Source: WTJH01 sp049889695 (lineage in GTDB: Bacteria; Bacteroidota; Bacteroidia; Flavobacteriales; Flavobacteriaceae). From it: a stretch of DNA of 64,000 bases. Below are positions 34,890 to 43,196 of the stretch, piece by piece. The notes below the pieces were generated by a model. The model searched no databases. It had not been told where the DNA came from and worked only from the letters and a program-made list of their open reading frames with translations. The stretch is from NCBI GenBank assembly GCA_049889695.1, contig JBMHCX010000016.1, forward strand, positions 35,522-99,521. The letters run 5' to 3'. The number at the start of each line of letters is the position of its first letter. The stretch's first letter is position 1. The translations under genes and the position numbers were made by a program.

Positions 34890-35566
34890 CAATTATCTTT
34901 TGCTCCTTGGACGACAAGTACAAATTCCCCTTTGGGAGGATGTTTTTCGAAGTATTGGATGGCCTCCGCTAAAGTTCCTCTAAAGGTAGTTTCAAATTTT
35001 TTAGTCAATTCACGACTGACCACAAGCGGTCTGTTTACCCCAAAAAACGGCACCATTTGGTGTAGTGTTTTCTGTAGTTTGTGCGGAGATTCGTATAAGA
35101 TTAAAGTTCGTGTCTCCAATGCTAACGACTCTATTTTGGTTTGCCGACCTTTTTTGGGAGGTAGAAACCCTTCAAACACAAACCGATCGGAAGGTAAACC
35201 ACTTTGTACGATGGCAGGAATGCAAGCGGTTGCTCCCGGCAAGCAAAGGACCTCTACTCCTGCGCCTAAGGCTTCTCGTACCAACAAAAAGCCAGGGTCT
35301 GAAATTCCAGGTGTTCCCGCATCGGAGATCAGTGCCATGGTTTTCCCCTGTTTTAATTGAGCAATCAAGGATTGAGTCTTGCGATGCTCGTTGTGCATAT
35401 GATAGCTTTGAGTAGGGGTTTCTATCTGGTAGTGTTGTAGAAGTTTCGCACTTGTACGGGTGTCTTCGGCTAAGATAAGATCAACAGTATGGAGGATTTC
35501 AACTCCTCGGTAGGTCATGTCGCCTAAATTGCCAATGGGGGTCGGGACTAAATATAGATGACTCAT
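34889..35566 (-). CDS. rsmI: 16S rRNA (cytidine-1402-2'-O)-methyltransferase
   Basis: SAM-dependent 2'-O-methylation of C1402 in the decoding centre. The 225 residues carry the tetrapyrrole-methylase-like fold: LYLVPTPIGNLGDMTYR (4-20), AEDTRTSAKLL, ALISDAGTPGISDPG and CLPGATACIPAIVQSGLP. The protein is a little shorter at the C-terminus than the 286-residue E. coli enzyme, which has an extra C-terminal domain; this is usual in the phylum. Its TGA stop overlaps the recJ ATG by one base. Confidence 0.96.
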   Translation of the reverse strand: MSHLYLVPTPIGNLGDMTYRGVEILHTVDLILAEDTRTSAKLLQHYQIETPTQSYHMHNEHRKTQSLIAQLKQGKTMALISDAGTPGISDPGFLLVREALGAGVEVLCLPGATACIPAIVQSGLPSDRFVFEGFLPPKKGRQTKIESLALETRTLILYESPHKLQKTLHQMVPFFGVNRPLVVSRELTKKFETTFRGTLAEAIQYFEKHPPKGEFVLVVQGAKDN

Positions 35567-35580
35567 GGAGGAAAAGAATC

Positions 35581-35811
35581 TTAATGAATAGGTTGAAGGG
35601 ATATTCGTTGGGCAAAAATACCAATTATGGGCTGTCGGACCATCGTGCCAGAAGCCTTTGAGGCTTGGGTGTTGTTGATCGATAACCCAAGACTTGTCCC
35701 ATGCGTTTTATTGGGTGAAGGTAGAGTCCATCGAAGACTCTTCTTTTTAAACCGTTCTAAACAGCTGAAACTTCCGGTTGAAATCCAGTGCGATAGCTGC
35801 ATACTTTTCAT
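35581..35811 (-). CDS. Possible small protein of unknown function (76 residues)
   Basis: A minus-strand frame from ATG at 35811 fits tightly between its neighbours (12 bases after the upstream gene, 14 before rsmI), which is what an operon gene would look like. The product is basic and serine-rich with no membrane helix or recognised domain. A plus-strand frame of similar length overlaps it (35627-35827), and the region holds two overlapping hairpins (AAGCC/GGCTT at 35652-35666, CTTGGGT/ACCCAAG at 35664-35691), so it may instead be a structured spacer. Confidence 0.35.
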   Translation of the reverse strand: MKSMQLSHWISTGSFSCLERFKKKSLRWTLPSPNKTHGTSLGLSINNTQASKASGTMVRQPIIGIFAQRISLQPIH

Positions 35812-35823
35812 AACATCAATGGT

Positions 35824-36474
35824 TTAAGGAGTGAAGTTTTTTTTCAAATGCTCAATAAACCGTTGTTCGATATCTTTTTTATCGGCCCAGTGGGGGTATT
35901 CAGGTCGAATAAATTCGTTTAAATAGTTTTCTACGGACGTCCAATTGTCCATGGTGCTTATTTGGGAAATCACCCGATTGAAATCGCTGGTATTTCCTTG
36001 AAACAGCTGATTGATAAAGGCTAAACGATCGTTTAGCCCAACCCCTGTTTTTTTGTGATAGCTATCGTTTAAGTTAGGTGGCGCTTTTGTATCTGACGCG
36101 ATGGTTTGGGTGGGAGATTCTTTCTTGACAAAAACGGGTTCTGGGGAAACTCCTTCAAACAAGGATTTCATGGGAGGATTTTCTTCAGGCATTTCCGGGA
36201 TCATATTTTTGATCGTTTCAATCAGCGGAGCTACCTCATGTGGTTCTTCTGTCTGGGGGGCGGGTTGGTCTTGAAGATTTAGCGTGTCAGAAATTTGTTG
36301 GAGGTGTTTCAGCCAATTATCTCCTCCCTGATTTTGTTCACTCATAAATTCATAGACGACCGCTAGTTTGTGCAACTCCTCAATGTTGTGTAAGACGGAC
36401 TTTAAGTCCAAATCATCTGCATTGTCGACTATCGATTGAGCAAGTTGAACTAATTTTTGTTGAAGATTAATCAT
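35824..36474 (-). CDS. Uncharacterised flavobacterial protein
   Basis: A 216-residue cytosolic protein without signal peptide or membrane helix. The N-terminal part (1-70) is helical, the middle (about 75-140) is proline/glutamate-rich and probably disordered, and the C-terminal part (about 145-210) has a helical block: GLNDRLAFINQLFQGNTSDF, VENYLNEFIRPEYPHWADK. Similar proteins lie beside rsmI and tdk in other Flavobacteriaceae, as far as I remember, but no function is known to me. It is the first gene of the minus-strand unit leading to rsmI and recJ, and is divergent from tdk. Confidence 0.8.
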   Translation of the reverse strand: MINLQQKLVQLAQSIVDNADDLDLKSVLHNIEELHKLAVVYEFMSEQNQGGDNWLKHLQQISDTLNLQDQPAPQTEEPHEVAPLIETIKNMIPEMPEENPPMKSLFEGVSPEPVFVKKESPTQTIASDTKAPPNLNDSYHKKTGVGLNDRLAFINQLFQGNTSDFNRVISQISTMDNWTSVENYLNEFIRPEYPHWADKKDIEQRFIEHLKKNFTP

Positions 36475-36509
36475 GTGGGCCTGAATTCTACTATAGCAAC
36501 TGAAATTTA

Positions 36510-36517
36510 TACCTTTG
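36510..36517 (+). promoter_or_regulatory. Candidate -7 box of the tdk-alr promoter
   Basis: TACCTTTG, a perfect TAnnTTTG match, 46 bases before the tdk ATG (36564). It lies in the 89-base gap between divergent genes. Confidence 0.5.
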
Positions 36518-36563
36518 TTTAGATACCCTAGGATGAAAGGTTTATAATTTAGAAATTTACGAA

Positions 36564-37184
36564 ATGTTTTTAGAAAATACGACTAACCCAGATGAACAAT
36601 TCGGCTGGATCGAAGTCATTTGCGGTTCGATGTTTTCTGGGAAGACAGAAGAGCTTATCCGGCGACTCAAGCGTGCTCAAATCGCAAAACAACGCATCGA
36701 AATTTTTAAGCCTTCGATCGATACGCGTTACGATGAGCATTTAGTGACATCACACGATGCCAATCAAATTCGTTCCACTCCAGTACCTGCCGCAGCAAAT
36801 ATTCCTATTCTGGCAACCGACTGTGATGTAGTCGGAATCGATGAAGCTCAATTTTTTGATTCAGAAATCATCACAGTTTGTAATGATTTGGCGAATCGTG
36901 GCGTTCGCGTAATCGTCGCTGGATTAGATATGGATTTTAAAGGGAATCCGTTTGGCCCAATGCCCGGACTTTTAGCGACCGCAGAATATGTGACTAAAGT
37001 CCATGCTGTTTGTACTCGTACGGGAAATCTGGCCCAATACAGCTTTCGAAAAACACAAGATGCAGACTTGGTCGTTTTGGGAGAGCAAGAATCGTATGAA
37101 CCTTTAAGTCGAAAGGCATTTTTTCAGGCAATGCAACAGCAGCAAGACCATAAAGACTCTTTTAAAGAAAATCAATCGGATTAA
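36564..37184 (+). CDS. tdk: Thymidine kinase
   Basis: Salvage enzyme that makes dTMP from thymidine and ATP. It has 206 residues of type II TK. The P-loop GSMFSGKT lies at 21-28, DEAQFFD (Walker B) near 93, and the lasso region VCTRTGNLAQYSFRKT near 149-164. The zinc-binding cysteines of the usual type (CxxC in the lasso and again near the C-terminus) are mostly lost: only the first cysteine is left, and the later pair reads YEPLSRKAF. This is seen in other Bacteroidota TKs. alr follows 14 bases later. Confidence 0.95.
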   Translation: MFLENTTNPDEQFGWIEVICGSMFSGKTEELIRRLKRAQIAKQRIEIFKPSIDTRYDEHLVTSHDANQIRSTPVPAAANIPILATDCDVVGIDEAQFFDSEIITVCNDLANRGVRVIVAGLDMDFKGNPFGPMPGLLATAEYVTKVHAVCTRTGNLAQYSFRKTQDADLVVLGEQESYEPLSRKAFFQAMQQQQDHKDSFKENQSD

Positions 37185-37198
37185 ATTGATAGTATATT

Positions 37199-38290
37199 TT
37201 GCCAAAACTTACTCTATACGCTGCTCATTTACAACACAATTACAAAGTATTGTGCGATCGCCTACAAACAGGAACTACGCTTATCCCTGTCATTAAAGCA
37301 AATGCATATGGGAGTTGTGCTATTCAAGTAGCGAAGCATTTAACAGCCAACGGTGCAAATCGTTTAGCGGTGGCATTTACACAGGAAGGAATTGCTCTCC
37401 GCCAAGCGGGAGTCCAAAACCCCATCATGGTTTTTTATCCCCAACGAAACCAATTTAAAAATCTCGTGGAGGCTCAATTAGAGCCTGTGCTCTATAGGCA
37501 AGCCGACATGGAATATTTTGCGCACTGTCTATCCCCTGAGCAAAGTGAGTATCCCATTCACTTAAAATTCAACACTGGACTCAATCGAATAGGGTTTTCT
37601 ACGACGACTGATGAAGTGTCCCGTGTACTACAAACGCTGTCGCGATTACCATTTCAATTGATCAGTGTTTATACTCATTTATGTGCGACAGAAGATTCGA
37701 GACCTCAAGCGTATTTGGATCAGCAAATCAACCGTTTTGAAAAAGTTCAACAGCAGTTGTTATCACAACTAGATCGTCCACCCATGTTTCATTTGTTGAA
37801 CACATCAGGTATTTTTAACTATCCTGAATTTCATGCCGATGCGGTTCGTTCCGGGATAGGTCTTCACGGTTTTGCTAATCGTCCAGAGTGGGATGCCGAC
37901 TTAAAACCAGTAGCAGAACTCAAGGCGGAAATATGCCAAATTACCAAGGTTGCTAAAGGAGAATATGTAGGCTATAATTTCGGATGGCAGGCCCCCAAGA
38001 ATAGTCGTGTAGCGACCTTACCCATTGGCCACGCCGATGGGATTGGCAGGCACTTTGGAAACGGAAAAGCCCATGTCTTCTTTGGGGAGCAAAAAGCCCC
38101 CATCATTGGTAATATTTGTATGGATCTACTCATGGTTGATGTCACGAAATTAAAGGTTAAGGAGGGAGATGAACTGTGTTTCTTTGGTCCCGATAGTTCT
38201 GCTGACCTCTGGGCGCAAGGAGGACAAACCATTGCTTATGAACTCTTAACGGGCTTAGGGCCTAGAATAGAACGAGAATGGATTAACTGA
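37199..38290 (+). CDS. alr: Alanine racemase
   Basis: PLP enzyme that makes D-alanine for peptidoglycan. It has 363 residues, the usual length, and is not fused to MurF as in some Bacteroidota. The PLP lysine is K33 in VIKANAYGS; HLCATEDSRPQ and NTSGIFNYPEFHADAVRSGIGLHG belong to the barrel (about 158-168 and 201-224), and the catalytic tyrosine region reads VGYNFGW. The start is a TTG at 37199 (ATT just before it is the only other choice; an in-frame stop follows upstream). Cotranscribed with tdk. Confidence 0.95.
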   Translation: MPKLTLYAAHLQHNYKVLCDRLQTGTTLIPVIKANAYGSCAIQVAKHLTANGANRLAVAFTQEGIALRQAGVQNPIMVFYPQRNQFKNLVEAQLEPVLYRQADMEYFAHCLSPEQSEYPIHLKFNTGLNRIGFSTTTDEVSRVLQTLSRLPFQLISVYTHLCATEDSRPQAYLDQQINRFEKVQQQLLSQLDRPPMFHLLNTSGIFNYPEFHADAVRSGIGLHGFANRPEWDADLKPVAELKAEICQITKVAKGEYVGYNFGWQAPKNSRVATLPIGHADGIGRHFGNGKAHVFFGEQKAPIIGNICMDLLMVDVTKLKVKEGDELCFFGPDSSADLWAQGGQTIAYELLTGLGPRIEREWIN

Positions 38291-38362
38291 TGTTATATTT
38301 GCAACAATTTGTTTTTTTTATTGAATAATTGCAATTCTAACCGCTGAATCCCAATTTCCGCT

Positions 38363-38370
38363 TAGTTTTG
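38363..38370 (+). promoter_or_regulatory. Candidate -7 box of the asd promoter
   Basis: TAGTTTTG, a perfect TAnnTTTG match, 23 bases before the asd ATG (38394). A second match-like box (TATATTTG at 38294-38301) lies just after the alr stop. Confidence 0.45.
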
Positions 38371-38393
38371 TGCTGCTAAATTAAATCATAGAT

Positions 38394-39383
38394 ATGAAAG
38401 TAGCTGTTGTTGGAGCCACTGGTATGGTGGGTCAAGTAATGCTTAAAGTATTAGAAGAACGCTCATTTCCCATTACGGATTTTATACCGGTAGCCTCTTC
38501 TCGTTCGGTCGGGAAAAAGTTAACTTTTCAAGGCAAAGAATGGTCGGTAGTTGGTTTAGATACGGCTGTAGAGATGCAACCGGACATCGCCTTGTTTTCG
38601 GCTGGCGGCAGTACCTCCAAAGAATGGGCGCCAAAATTTGCTGCAGTAGGCACTACTGTGATCGACAATTCTTCTGCATGGCGAATGGAACCCAATACTC
38701 CACTGGTAGTCCCAGAAATCAATGCTTCTATCCTTCAGCAAACCGATAAAATTATTGCAAATCCAAACTGTTCTACCATTCAGATGGTCATGGCTCTTGC
38801 TCCCCTTCATCGGTCCTACACCATCAGACGTTTGGTTGTATCGACTTATCAGTCGATTACAGGAACCGGAGTAGCGGCTGTTCAACAACTCGAAAATGAA
38901 TACGCTGGGGAAAAAGGACCAATGGCTTATCCTTATCCTATCCATCGAAATGCACTGCCGCATTGTGATGTCTTTTTAGAGAATGATTACACCAAGGAGG
39001 AAATGAAATTGGTGCATGAAAGTCGAAAGATTCTACAGTCTCCGACATTAGGAGTGACAGCCACAGCTATCCGTATTCCCGTTGTTGGCGGACACAGCGA
39101 GGCGGTCAATGTAGAATTTGAAAAGCCTTTTGAAGTAAACGATATTCGCCGTTTACTTCATGAAACAGATGGGATTTGCGTACAAGATGAACCAGCCACT
39201 CAAACCTATCCAATGCCGATCTACGCAGCGGGCAAAGATGATGTCTTTGTAGGTAGAATTCGTCGGGATGAATCGCAAGACAATACCCTGAATATGTGGA
39301 TTGTTGCAGATAACTTACGCAAAGGAGCTGCTACCAATGCTGTTCAAATTGCAGAATACTTGGTAGCAAACGCCTTGGTTTAG
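38394..39383 (+). CDS. asd: Aspartate-semialdehyde dehydrogenase
   Basis: NADPH-dependent reduction of aspartyl phosphate, at the entry to lysine/diaminopimelate, threonine and methionine synthesis. The 329 residues carry the nucleotide motif GATGMVGQ (7-14), the catalytic cysteine in NPNCSTIQM (C126), and the catalytic histidine in VVGGHSEAVNVEF (about residue 231). It overlaps accC tail to tail by 4 bases. Confidence 0.97.
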   Translation: MKVAVVGATGMVGQVMLKVLEERSFPITDFIPVASSRSVGKKLTFQGKEWSVVGLDTAVEMQPDIALFSAGGSTSKEWAPKFAAVGTTVIDNSSAWRMEPNTPLVVPEINASILQQTDKIIANPNCSTIQMVMALAPLHRSYTIRRLVVSTYQSITGTGVAAVQQLENEYAGEKGPMAYPYPIHRNALPHCDVFLENDYTKEEMKLVHESRKILQSPTLGVTATAIRIPVVGGHSEAVNVEFEKPFEVNDIRRLLHETDGICVQDEPATQTYPMPIYAAGKDDVFVGRIRRDESQDNTLNMWIVADNLRKGAATNAVQIAEYLVANALV

Positions 39384-40720
39384 TCTTCCATCGAAAAGTC
39401 TTCCATGAATTTTGTCGTATAATTTCCAGCAACAAAATCAGGATGGCTCATCAGTTTTAAATGAAAGGGAATAGTCGTGGCAATTCCTTCAATCACAAAC
39501 TCTTCTAGAGCACGTTTCATTTTATTTATGGCTTCTTCACGAGTTTGAGCTGTTGTAATCAGCTTGGCAATCATGGAGTCGTAATGCGGGGGAATTATAT
39601 AACCACTGTAAACGTGAGTATCTAAGCGAACGCCATGACCTCCTGGAAAGTGAAGGGTAGTGATTTTCCCTGGCGACGGGCGGAAGTCATTATTAGGATC
39701 CTCAGCATTGATTCGACACTCGATCGAGTGCAGTTTAGGGATATAATTTTTTCCTGAAATAGGAATTCCAGCAGCTACTTTAATTTGTTCGCGGATGAGG
39801 TCAAAGTCAATCACTTGTTCAGTGATCGGGTGCTCTACCTGAATACGCGTATTCATTTCCATAAAGTAGAAGTTCTTGTGCTTATCGACTAAGAATTCCA
39901 CCGTTCCAGCCCCTTCGTATTTAATGAACTCAGCTGCTTTGACAGCAGCTTCTCCCATTTGCTTCCGCAGGGCAGTGGTCATAAAAGGAGAGGGGGTTTC
40001 TTCGGTGAGTTTCTGGTGACGTCTTTGCACCGAACAGTCGCGTTCAGAAAGATGGCAAGCTTTCCCATAAGCATCCCCAATAATCTGTATTTCGATATGT
40101 CGAGGTTCTTCAATAAGCTTTTCCATGTACATACCGTCGTTTCCAAAAGAAGCAGCGGCTTCCTGGCGAGCACTTTCCCAAGCTTTTTCAAGGTCTTCGG
40201 CAGCCCATACGGCACGCATTCCTTTTCCTCCACCTCCAGCTGTTGCTTTCAACATGACCGGATAGCCCATATCTGCCGCTAAGCTTTGCGCTTCTTCTAG
40301 GGAGGATAGCAATCCTTCTGATCCTGGAATTGTGGGAACACCAGCTTCTTTCATGGTGGCTTTAGCCGTTGCTTTATCCCCCATTTTTTCGATCATTTCG
40401 GGATCTGCCCCGATAAACTTAATATCGTGTTCTGCACAGATGTTCGAAAACTTAGCATTTTCCGATAAAAATCCATAGCCCGGATGTATAGCATCTGCAT
40501 TCGTTATTTCAGCAGCGGCTATGATATTGGATATTTTTAAATAGGAATCCATACTGGGTGCTGGACCTATGCAAACTGCTTCGTCGGCGAATCGAACATG
40601 AAGGCTATCGCGATCTGCAGTTGAGTAGACCGCAACTGTTTTGATTCCCATCTCTTTGCAAGTGCGAATCACCCGCATGGCAATTTCTCCGCGGTTAGCG
40701 ATTAAGATCTTTTTAAACAT
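39380..40720 (-). CDS. accC: Acetyl-CoA carboxylase, biotin carboxylase subunit
   Basis: Carboxylates the biotin on AccB with bicarbonate and ATP, the first half of malonyl-CoA synthesis. It has 446 residues. Seen: MFKKILIANRGEIAMRVIR at the N-terminus, the ATP-grasp glycine loop TAGGGGKGMR (about 158-167), SERDCSVQRRHQKL, and the MEMNTRIQVEHPITEQ signature near 286-301. Third gene of a fabH-accB-accC unit; 10 bases after accB. Confidence 0.98.
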   Translation of the reverse strand: MFKKILIANRGEIAMRVIRTCKEMGIKTVAVYSTADRDSLHVRFADEAVCIGPAPSMDSYLKISNIIAAAEITNADAIHPGYGFLSENAKFSNICAEHDIKFIGADPEMIEKMGDKATAKATMKEAGVPTIPGSEGLLSSLEEAQSLAADMGYPVMLKATAGGGGKGMRAVWAAEDLEKAWESARQEAAASFGNDGMYMEKLIEEPRHIEIQIIGDAYGKACHLSERDCSVQRRHQKLTEETPSPFMTTALRKQMGEAAVKAAEFIKYEGAGTVEFLVDKHKNFYFMEMNTRIQVEHPITEQVIDFDLIREQIKVAAGIPISGKNYIPKLHSIECRINAEDPNNDFRPSPGKITTLHFPGGHGVRLDTHVYSGYIIPPHYDSMIAKLITTAQTREEAINKMKRALEEFVIEGIATTIPFHLKLMSHPDFVAGNYTTKFMEDFSMED

Positions 40721-40730
40721 GGATTTTTAT

Positions 40731-41228
40731 TTAGTTAGGTTCGATCAAGAAGAGCGGTTGGTCAAATTCTACAGGTTGAGAATCTTCGACTAAAATTTTA
40801 ACGATAGTTCCGGATACTTCAGACTCAATTTCGTTAAATAATTTCATGGCTTCAATAACGCACAAAACATCACCGTTGGAAACTTTTTGGCCAATTTCCA
40901 CAAAGCTATCCTTGTCCGGAGAAGGCTTGCGATAGAATGTTCCAATGATGGGAGACTTTACTTCAATCAGGTGATCTGTACTTTCAGCTGCCTTGGTTTC
41001 AGTCGCAGCTTCTGCTGCTGGTGTTTCAACAACTGTTGCTGGGGCCACTGGAGCAGGAGCAATGGGTTGTTGAATACTCGGTAATTGCTGGACTATAGTA
41101 GTCGGTTCAGCAGTATTGTCGGCTGCTGTTTTGATGGTAATTTTCACATCTTCCATCTCAAGTTTAACTTCGTGAGCCCCTGATTTGGCGACAAAACGAA
41201 TAAGATTCTGAATTTCTTTTAGATCCAT
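40731..41228 (-). CDS. accB: Acetyl-CoA carboxylase biotin carboxyl carrier protein
   Basis: Carrier subunit of 165 residues. The N-terminal helical part is followed by a flexible Ala/Pro/Thr-rich linker (about 40-85), then the biotinyl domain (about 87-165) with the biotin lysine K129 in VIEAMKL. It lies between fabH (17 bases) and accC (10 bases), so fatty-acid initiation and the carboxylase are one transcript. Confidence 0.97.
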   Translation of the reverse strand: MDLKEIQNLIRFVAKSGAHEVKLEMEDVKITIKTAADNTAEPTTIVQQLPSIQQPIAPAPVAPATVVETPAAEAATETKAAESTDHLIEVKSPIIGTFYRKPSPDKDSFVEIGQKVSNGDVLCVIEAMKLFNEIESEVSGTIVKILVEDSQPVEFDQPLFLIEPN

Positions 41229-41244
41229 GATTTCTTAGTTTAAG

Positions 41245-42243
41245 TTAATAGGCCCACGTCATATATGCCGCTCCCCAAGTAAACCCTCCGCCAAAGGCGG
41301 TGAGTACAATTTTATCACCTTTTTTAAATTGATGATGAAAGTCATTTAAGACTAGCGGAAGTGTAGCAGCAGTCGTGTTGCCGTAGTATTGAATATTTTT
41401 AAGGATTTGCTGATCGCTAAGACCGAGGCGATTTTGGAGTCCCTCGATGATTCTAAGATTGGCTTGGTGCGGCACGACGTAGGCAATTTGTTCGGCCGAT
41501 ATTTCGTGCTTGGTCAATATTTTTTGAGTGACATCACACATGCCAGAAACGGCCATCTTATAGACGGTACGCCCTTCTTGTACGAGGTAATTGTCTTTGT
41601 TTTTTAGAGCTTCTTCCGTGATGGGCTGCATGGAACCACCGGCCTTTATGGTAAGGGCCATCCGTTGTTCACCATTGACACGAAGAATTTCATCTTCCCA
41701 ACCATATTCGTTAGGACTGGCTTCCATCAGCACAGCACCAGCGCCATCGCCAAATAAAACACATGTGGTTCTGTCCTGGTAATCGACTATCGAGGACATT
41801 TTATCGGCTCCTATAACCAATACCTTCTGATATCTACCCGATTCTATGTAGGCAGCGGCGGTCGAGAGGCCATACAGAAAACCGGAGCATGCCGCCGTAA
41901 GGTCATAACCGAAGGCCTGAGGTGCGCCGATTTCAGAAGCAATATAGGCAGCAGTTGCCGACAAAGGCATGTCTGGAGTGATGGTTGCGTAAATGATTAA
42001 GTCAATGGTTTCTGGTTGCCAGTTGGCTACCTTTTGTTGAAGATCCTCAATTGATTTCAAAGCCATATATGAGGATCCAAGACCGGGTTCCTTTAAGATT
42101 CTTCTTTCTTGGATACCTGTTCGGCTGACAATCCAATCGTTGGAAGTTTCCACCATTTTCTCTAACTCGGCATTGTCTAAAATGTCCTCAGGGACATATC
42201 CACCCACAGCTGTAATGGCAGCCTTGATCGGTTTTGATTGCAT
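41245..42243 (-). CDS. fabH: Beta-ketoacyl-ACP synthase III
   Basis: Condenses acetyl-CoA (or a branched acyl-CoA) with malonyl-ACP to start fatty-acid synthesis. It has 332 residues. The catalytic triad is visible: C119 in TAACSGFLYG, His in VPHQANLRI and Asn in YGNTTAATLPL; the CoA entry helix reads SNDWIVSRTGIQERR (34-48). It is the first gene of fabH-accB-accC, with its own -7 box at 42284-42277 and a terminator just upstream that cuts it off from rpmF. Confidence 0.97.
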   Translation of the reverse strand: MQSKPIKAAITAVGGYVPEDILDNAELEKMVETSNDWIVSRTGIQERRILKEPGLGSSYMALKSIEDLQQKVANWQPETIDLIIYATITPDMPLSATAAYIASEIGAPQAFGYDLTAACSGFLYGLSTAAAYIESGRYQKVLVIGADKMSSIVDYQDRTTCVLFGDGAGAVLMEASPNEYGWEDEILRVNGEQRMALTIKAGGSMQPITEEALKNKDNYLVQEGRTVYKMAVSGMCDVTQKILTKHEISAEQIAYVVPHQANLRIIEGLQNRLGLSDQQILKNIQYYGNTTAATLPLVLNDFHHQFKKGDKIVLTAFGGGFTWGAAYMTWAY

Positions 42244-42276
42244 TCGTTTCCTGTTTTCAGTCTACACAAAAAAGAG

Positions 42277-42284
42277 CAAACATA
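42277..42284 (-). promoter_or_regulatory. Candidate -7 box of the fabH-accB-accC promoter
   Basis: On the minus strand this reads TATGTTTG, a perfect TAnnTTTG match, 33 bases before the fabH ATG at 42243 and 50 bases after the rpmF terminator. Confidence 0.5.
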
Positions 42285-42333
42285 AAGTGAAGATAGTAGT
42301 TTTTTATAAATCTAAGCATTGGCCCAAAAAAAA

Positions 42334-42352
42334 ACTCTCGACTAGCGAGAGT
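42334..42352 (-). terminator. Intrinsic terminator between rpmF and fabH
   Basis: ACTCTCG (42334-42340) pairs with CGAGAGT (42346-42352) around a 5-base loop. On the minus strand the hairpin is followed by nine T, a strong terminator 28 bases beyond the rpmF stop. On the plus strand there is only AAGTTTTT. Confidence 0.85.
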
Positions 42353-42380
42353 AAGTTTTTATAAGAAACAAATAACAGCA

Positions 42381-42578
42381 CTAAGCTTCTGCTTCTGCCG
42401 TACTATCGATCAGTACTTTTCCACGATAGTATAGTTTCCCTTCATGCCAGTGTGCACGGTGGTAAAGGTGTGCTTCCCCAGTAGCAGAACAGGTTGCAAT
42501 CTGCTGGGCACTTGCTTTGTAGTGTGTGCGGCGTTTGTCGCGACGGGTTTTCGAAATTTTCCGTTTAGGATGTGCCAT
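42381..42578 (-). CDS. rpmF: 50S ribosomal protein L32
   Basis: Large-subunit ribosomal protein of 65 residues. The basic N-terminus MAHPKRKISKTRRDKRRTHY is diagnostic. Only one cysteine (C30) is left of the four zinc-ribbon cysteines, so this is a zinc-free (C-) L32. It follows the DUF177 gene by 18 bases, the usual yceD-rpmF pair, and is ended by a strong terminator. Confidence 0.96.
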   Translation of the reverse strand: MAHPKRKISKTRRDKRRTHYKASAQQIATCSATGEAHLYHRAHWHEGKLYYRGKVLIDSTAEAEA

Positions 42579-42596
42579 GATGTTGTCTTTATTCGG

Positions 42597-43115
42597 TTAT
42601 AATAAATCTTTTAATTTATCCCATCTCGGATCAATATCATCCGAGTTGGGGCTGGCCTTTGGAGCCAGTTCGTTTAACTTGTCGAGTATGTCAGATTTTA
42701 AGCTGCCGTCTGCAATTCCGGGATGCACTTTTTTAAATGGCACCGCCAAAACAATCATTTCAAAAATGTATTGCTGTACATCTATCTGGTGGCTGCCCTC
42801 TGGTAAAATCAGAATCTCATCGGTATGAGAGCTGGTATTTCCAAACTTAACCACCAATGAAAAATCAGTGTTCAGTGGAAGGTCGAAGGCTTCATTCGTG
42901 AGGTCGCAGGGAACACTAACGGTACCTTTGGCAACAAAATGAAGGTTGAGCAATGTCGATTGCTTTTCCATTTCGAGCCAAACCTCCATAGCGGCAGACA
43001 AAAATTCGTCGTACTCAAATAAGTCAAAGAACGCTTTGCTGATGGGAAATGTGAAACGATGAAGTCCATTTTTTAACCCGATGAAGGGAATAGTATATTC
43101 AGAACTGCGTTCCAT
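42597..43115 (-). CDS. DUF177 (YceD family) protein
   Basis: A 172-residue homologue of YceD, which lies beside rpmF in most bacteria and is needed for normal 23S rRNA in E. coli and plants. The C-terminal half shows CDLTNEAFDLPLNTDFSLVVKFG (the C-x-L-T-x-E-x-F core, about 101-123) and DPRWDKLKDLL at the end. The typical two-cysteine feature is reduced. It has a TAAATTTG -7 box at 43141-43134, so the DUF177-rpmF pair can be transcribed on its own, although pdxA lies upstream on the same strand. Confidence 0.85.
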   Translation of the reverse strand: MERSSEYTIPFIGLKNGLHRFTFPISKAFFDLFEYDEFLSAAMEVWLEMEKQSTLLNLHFVAKGTVSVPCDLTNEAFDLPLNTDFSLVVKFGNTSSHTDEILILPEGSHQIDVQQYIFEMIVLAVPFKKVHPGIADGSLKSDILDKLNELAPKASPNSDDIDPRWDKLKDLL

Positions 43116-43133
43116 ACCTCGTCAATCAGCCCG

Positions 43134-43141
43134 CAAATTTA
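43134..43141 (-). promoter_or_regulatory. Candidate -7 box of the DUF177-rpmF promoter
   Basis: On the minus strand this reads TAAATTTG, a perfect TAnnTTTG match, 18 bases before the ATG at 43115. Confidence 0.45.
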
Positions 43142-43196
43142 GCATAATTTCGAAATAACTAAAAATATATTGAGATTTAGTTTCCTATCCCTCAAC

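Noticed and set aside
34932..35360. 142-codon plus-strand frame
   Set aside because: Antisense to rsmI over its full length; no promoter or recognisable product.
35627..35827. 66-codon plus-strand frame
   Set aside because: Runs against the direction of the surrounding operon and overlaps the better-placed 35581-35811 frame.
38556..38963. 135-codon minus-strand frame
   Set aside because: Antisense to asd; composition is that of a shadow frame.
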